Below the pieces are notes generated by a model. That model had not been told where the DNA came from. It searched no databases and saw only the letters and a program-made list of their open reading frames with translations. From BD2-11 clade cluster bacterium bin43 (GTDB lineage Bacteria; Gemmatimonadota; Gemmatimonadetes; Longimicrobiales; Gaopeijiaceae), in assembly GCA_002238605.1 (NCBI GenBank), contig MPMR01000005.1:62001-126000 (forward strand): DNA of 64,000 nucleotides, given 5' to 3'. This document shows, piece by piece, positions 62,147 to 64,000 of the stretch (position 1 is the first letter of the stretch; each line of letters opens with the position of its first letter). Made by a program: the position numbers and the translations under genes.

Positions 62147-63004
62147 ATGCTCGGGCTCGATTTCATCGCCCATCCCCTGTCAGGCACGCCGTTCGGGACC
62201 GCGCTCGAGTTGTGCCTGGTGCTCGCGCTGGTGGCCTGGCTCCTGTCCGTGATCACCCGCGAGGTCTCCTGGATCGACCGCCTCTGGTCCATTTGTCCAC
62301 CGGTCTACTGCCTGATCGTGGCGTTTGCGCTGGATTTCAACTCGCCGCGCGTGAATCTCATGACGGTGCTTGCGGTCCTGTGGGGCATCCGCCTGACCTA
62401 CAACTTCGCCCGCAAGGGCGGGTACCGGCCGGGCGGGGAGGACTACCGGTGGGCGCACGTCCGCAAACAGTATGGTCCGGTGGGCTTCCAGCTGCTCAGC
62501 GTCACCTTCGTCCATCCCGGCCAGATGCTGCTCATCTGGCTGTTCACCTCCCCGATCCACCGCGCCTGGCAGTTCCCCGACGCGCCGCTCGGCTGGTTTG
62601 ACTACCTGGCGGCGGCTCTGTTCCTGACCCTGCTTATCGGCGAAACCTTTGCCGACAGGCAGATGTGGGACTTCCAGCAGGACAAGAAGCGACGGATTGC
62701 CAACGGCGAAGACGTCCGGCAGCCGTTCATGACCAACGGGCTCTATCGGTACTCCCGGCACCCCAACTACTTCTGCGAGATCGCCCTGTGGTGGGTGTTC
62801 TACCTGTTCGGGGTCGCCGCCTCCGGTGAATGGCTGCACTGGACGGGGCTTGGCTGCATCGGCCTCACGCTGCTGTTCATTCCGTCCCTTCGCATGACTG
62901 AAGCGATCTCTGCGGAAAAGTATCCCGGCTACCGTGACTACCAGGCGGCCGTCCCGGCGTTGATCCCGCTGCCTCGGAAGGACAGGGCAAAGGCTGCCGG
63001 TTGA
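62147..63004 (+). CDS. DUF1295 membrane protein (steroid 5-alpha-reductase-like)
   Basis: A 285-aa integral membrane protein with about six hydrophobic segments. The C-terminal region 'MTNGLYRYSRHPNYFCEIAL' and 'SAEKYPGYRDYQAAVPALIP' is the hallmark shared by DUF1295, steroid 5-alpha-reductases and isoprenylcysteine methyltransferases. It may reduce or methylate a lipid substrate, but this cannot be decided. ATG 62147 lies about 100 bp after the last tRNA, with GGGAGG upstream. Confidence 0.87.
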   Translation: MLGLDFIAHPLSGTPFGTALELCLVLALVAWLLSVITREVSWIDRLWSICPPVYCLIVAFALDFNSPRVNLMTVLAVLWGIRLTYNFARKGGYRPGGEDYRWAHVRKQYGPVGFQLLSVTFVHPGQMLLIWLFTSPIHRAWQFPDAPLGWFDYLAAALFLTLLIGETFADRQMWDFQQDKKRRIANGEDVRQPFMTNGLYRYSRHPNYFCEIALWWVFYLFGVAASGEWLHWTGLGCIGLTLLFIPSLRMTEAISAEKYPGYRDYQAAVPALIPLPRKDRAKAAG

Positions 63005-63121
63005 GCTGAAACCGGCGACGTCCCGGGATCCATCTTCCGCCCGGTGCCCCCTCCGCTCGCCCCGCCCCTGCTCCCGGCATAACTTGCCTGTTCGGGTCAA
63101 TTCGTTACCGGGAGGTGCCTC

Positions 63122-64000
63122 ATGTTCGTAACCGACGACTCCAAGCTTGCCATCAGCCTCGCCATGGTACTCGTTCTCGCAGCAGGGGCCTGTGCTCCGG
63201 CCGACGGCGGAGGGGACGAATCCGCGGAGGCGGAAATGGCCGATCCCGCCGCCGTGACCGATCCCGCCATGGCCGGCGATCTGCCCAACCCCACGTCGGA
63301 GGTCATCACCGGCTTCGGACCGCTTCCGGATGACAGGGAGTGGGGGTCCACCGCGGGCGTGGACATCGGGCCGGACGGGCAGCTGTGGGCCTACGACCGC
63401 TGCGGCGGCAACGCGCTCACCGACGGCTGCGGCACCTCCGACGTGGATCCCATCCTCAAGTTTGACCGGGAAACCGGCGAGGTGCTGACCAGCTTCGGGG
63501 CCGGGCTCTTCATCCTCCCCCATGGACTGCACGTGGATCAGGACGGGAACGTCTGGGTCACCGACTCATCGGGTGACGCGGAGCAGACCAAGGGCCATCA
63601 GGTCTTCAAGTTCAGCCCCGAGGGCGAGATCCTCATGACGCTGGGGACGCGCGGTGTCGCCGGGGATGGTCCGGATCACTTCAACCAACCCTGCGATGTC
63701 ATCACCACGCCCGAAGGCTACATCTTCGTCTCCGACGGCCACAGCGGCCAGAACGAGAACGTTCCTCCCGGCGCGACCGGTCGCATCGTGAAGTTCAGCC
63801 CCGAGGGCGAGTACATGATGGAATGGGGCCAGATCGGGACCGGACCCGGGGAATTCCGGACGCCGCACGCGTTGGAGATGGACTCCCAGGGTCGCCTCTT
63901 CGTGGCGGACCGCGGCAACCACCGCATCCAGATCTTCGACCAGGAAGGCAACCTCCTCGACACGTACCACCAGTTCAGCCGCATCAGCGGGCTTTTCATC
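63122..64000 (+). CDS. NHL-repeat lipoprotein (partial, runs off the window)
   Basis: At least 293 aa, open at the window end. The signal peptide ends in a lipobox ('LVLAAGAC', Cys24). NHL beta-propeller blades follow, for example 'GLHVDQDGNVWVTDSSGD', 'QVFKFSPEGEILMTLGTRG' and 'ALEMDSQGRLFVADRGNHRI'. The pattern resembles peptidyl-alpha-hydroxyglycine alpha-amidating lyase-like proteins, but no catalytic role can be claimed. ATG 63122 follows GGGAGG. Confidence 0.85.
   Translation, partial: MFVTDDSKLAISLAMVLVLAAGACAPADGGGDESAEAEMADPAAVTDPAMAGDLPNPTSEVITGFGPLPDDREWGSTAGVDIGPDGQLWAYDRCGGNALTDGCGTSDVDPILKFDRETGEVLTSFGAGLFILPHGLHVDQDGNVWVTDSSGDAEQTKGHQVFKFSPEGEILMTLGTRGVAGDGPDHFNQPCDVITTPEGYIFVSDGHSGQNENVPPGATGRIVKFSPEGEYMMEWGQIGTGPGEFRTPHALEMDSQGRLFVADRGNHRIQIFDQEGNLLDTYHQFSRISGLFI

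Overview
The window is a 64 kb stretch of a high-GC, double-membraned bacterial chromosome. Support for a diderm comes from a beta-barrel outer-membrane protein, many lipobox-type lipoproteins and a LytM-type envelope peptidase. GC-rich codon use, a SufCBD-Rieske-SufS-SufU operon, a SARP/BTAD-type regulator and several DUF families are compatible with Gemmatimonadota or a neighbouring phylum; this placement is inference, since there is no rRNA or other decisive marker. None of the 18 tRNA genes encodes the 3' CCA.

Layout. 0-7 kb: a TPR lipoprotein, then the Fe-S assembly operon sufC-sufB-sufD-Rieske-sufS-sufU behind a recognisable promoter with a Fur-box-like palindrome. 7-13.4 kb (minus): a zinc alcohol dehydrogenase and a three-subunit molybdenum hydroxylase whose FAD subunit carries the four-cysteine loop of 4-hydroxybenzoyl-CoA reductase; a DUF1460 lipoprotein gene lies inside this operon. 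13.5-22.2 kb: assorted metabolic genes (bacilliredoxin, arginase, M20 peptidase, 7Fe ferredoxin, cobalamin adenosyltransferase, GNAT, hydrolase, DsbA-like lipoprotein, cyanophycinase-like S51 peptidase). 22.3-26.7 kb: an AraC-type regulator and a 1115-aa SARP/BTAD ATPase behind a 28-bp near-perfect palindrome. 26.8-35.8 kb: a PafA-like phosphatase, tRNA-Asn, and a minus-strand group of histidine kinase, sigma-54 response regulator, coiled-coil protein and outer-membrane barrel.

35.9-50 kb is the replication-origin neighbourhood: pyrE, dnaN and dnaA (minus), then divergent rpmH-rnpA-yidD-yidC-mnmE-mnmG, a small LAGLIDADG-like gene where rsmG often sits, parA-parB, an M23 peptidase and a bactofilin. 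Two parS-like sites are embedded in the 3' end of mnmG, a DnaA-trio-like element lies between dnaA and dnaN, and a second cluster of DnaA-box-like 9-mers lies upstream of a Nif3 gene at 49.1 kb.

50-59 kb: a zinc-ribbon protein, a DUF819 membrane protein, lipA-pdhA-pdhB-pdhC (pyruvate dehydrogenase without E3), msrA and an NPP-type phosphodiesterase. 59.2-62.0 kb: an array of 17 tRNA genes. Two tRNA-Ser genes in it are followed by three structured elements of about 103-105 nt whose ends are inverted and direct copies of the tRNA-Ser 3' end; this is the most unusual structure in the window. 62.1-64 kb: a DUF1295 membrane protein and an NHL-repeat lipoprotein that runs off the window.
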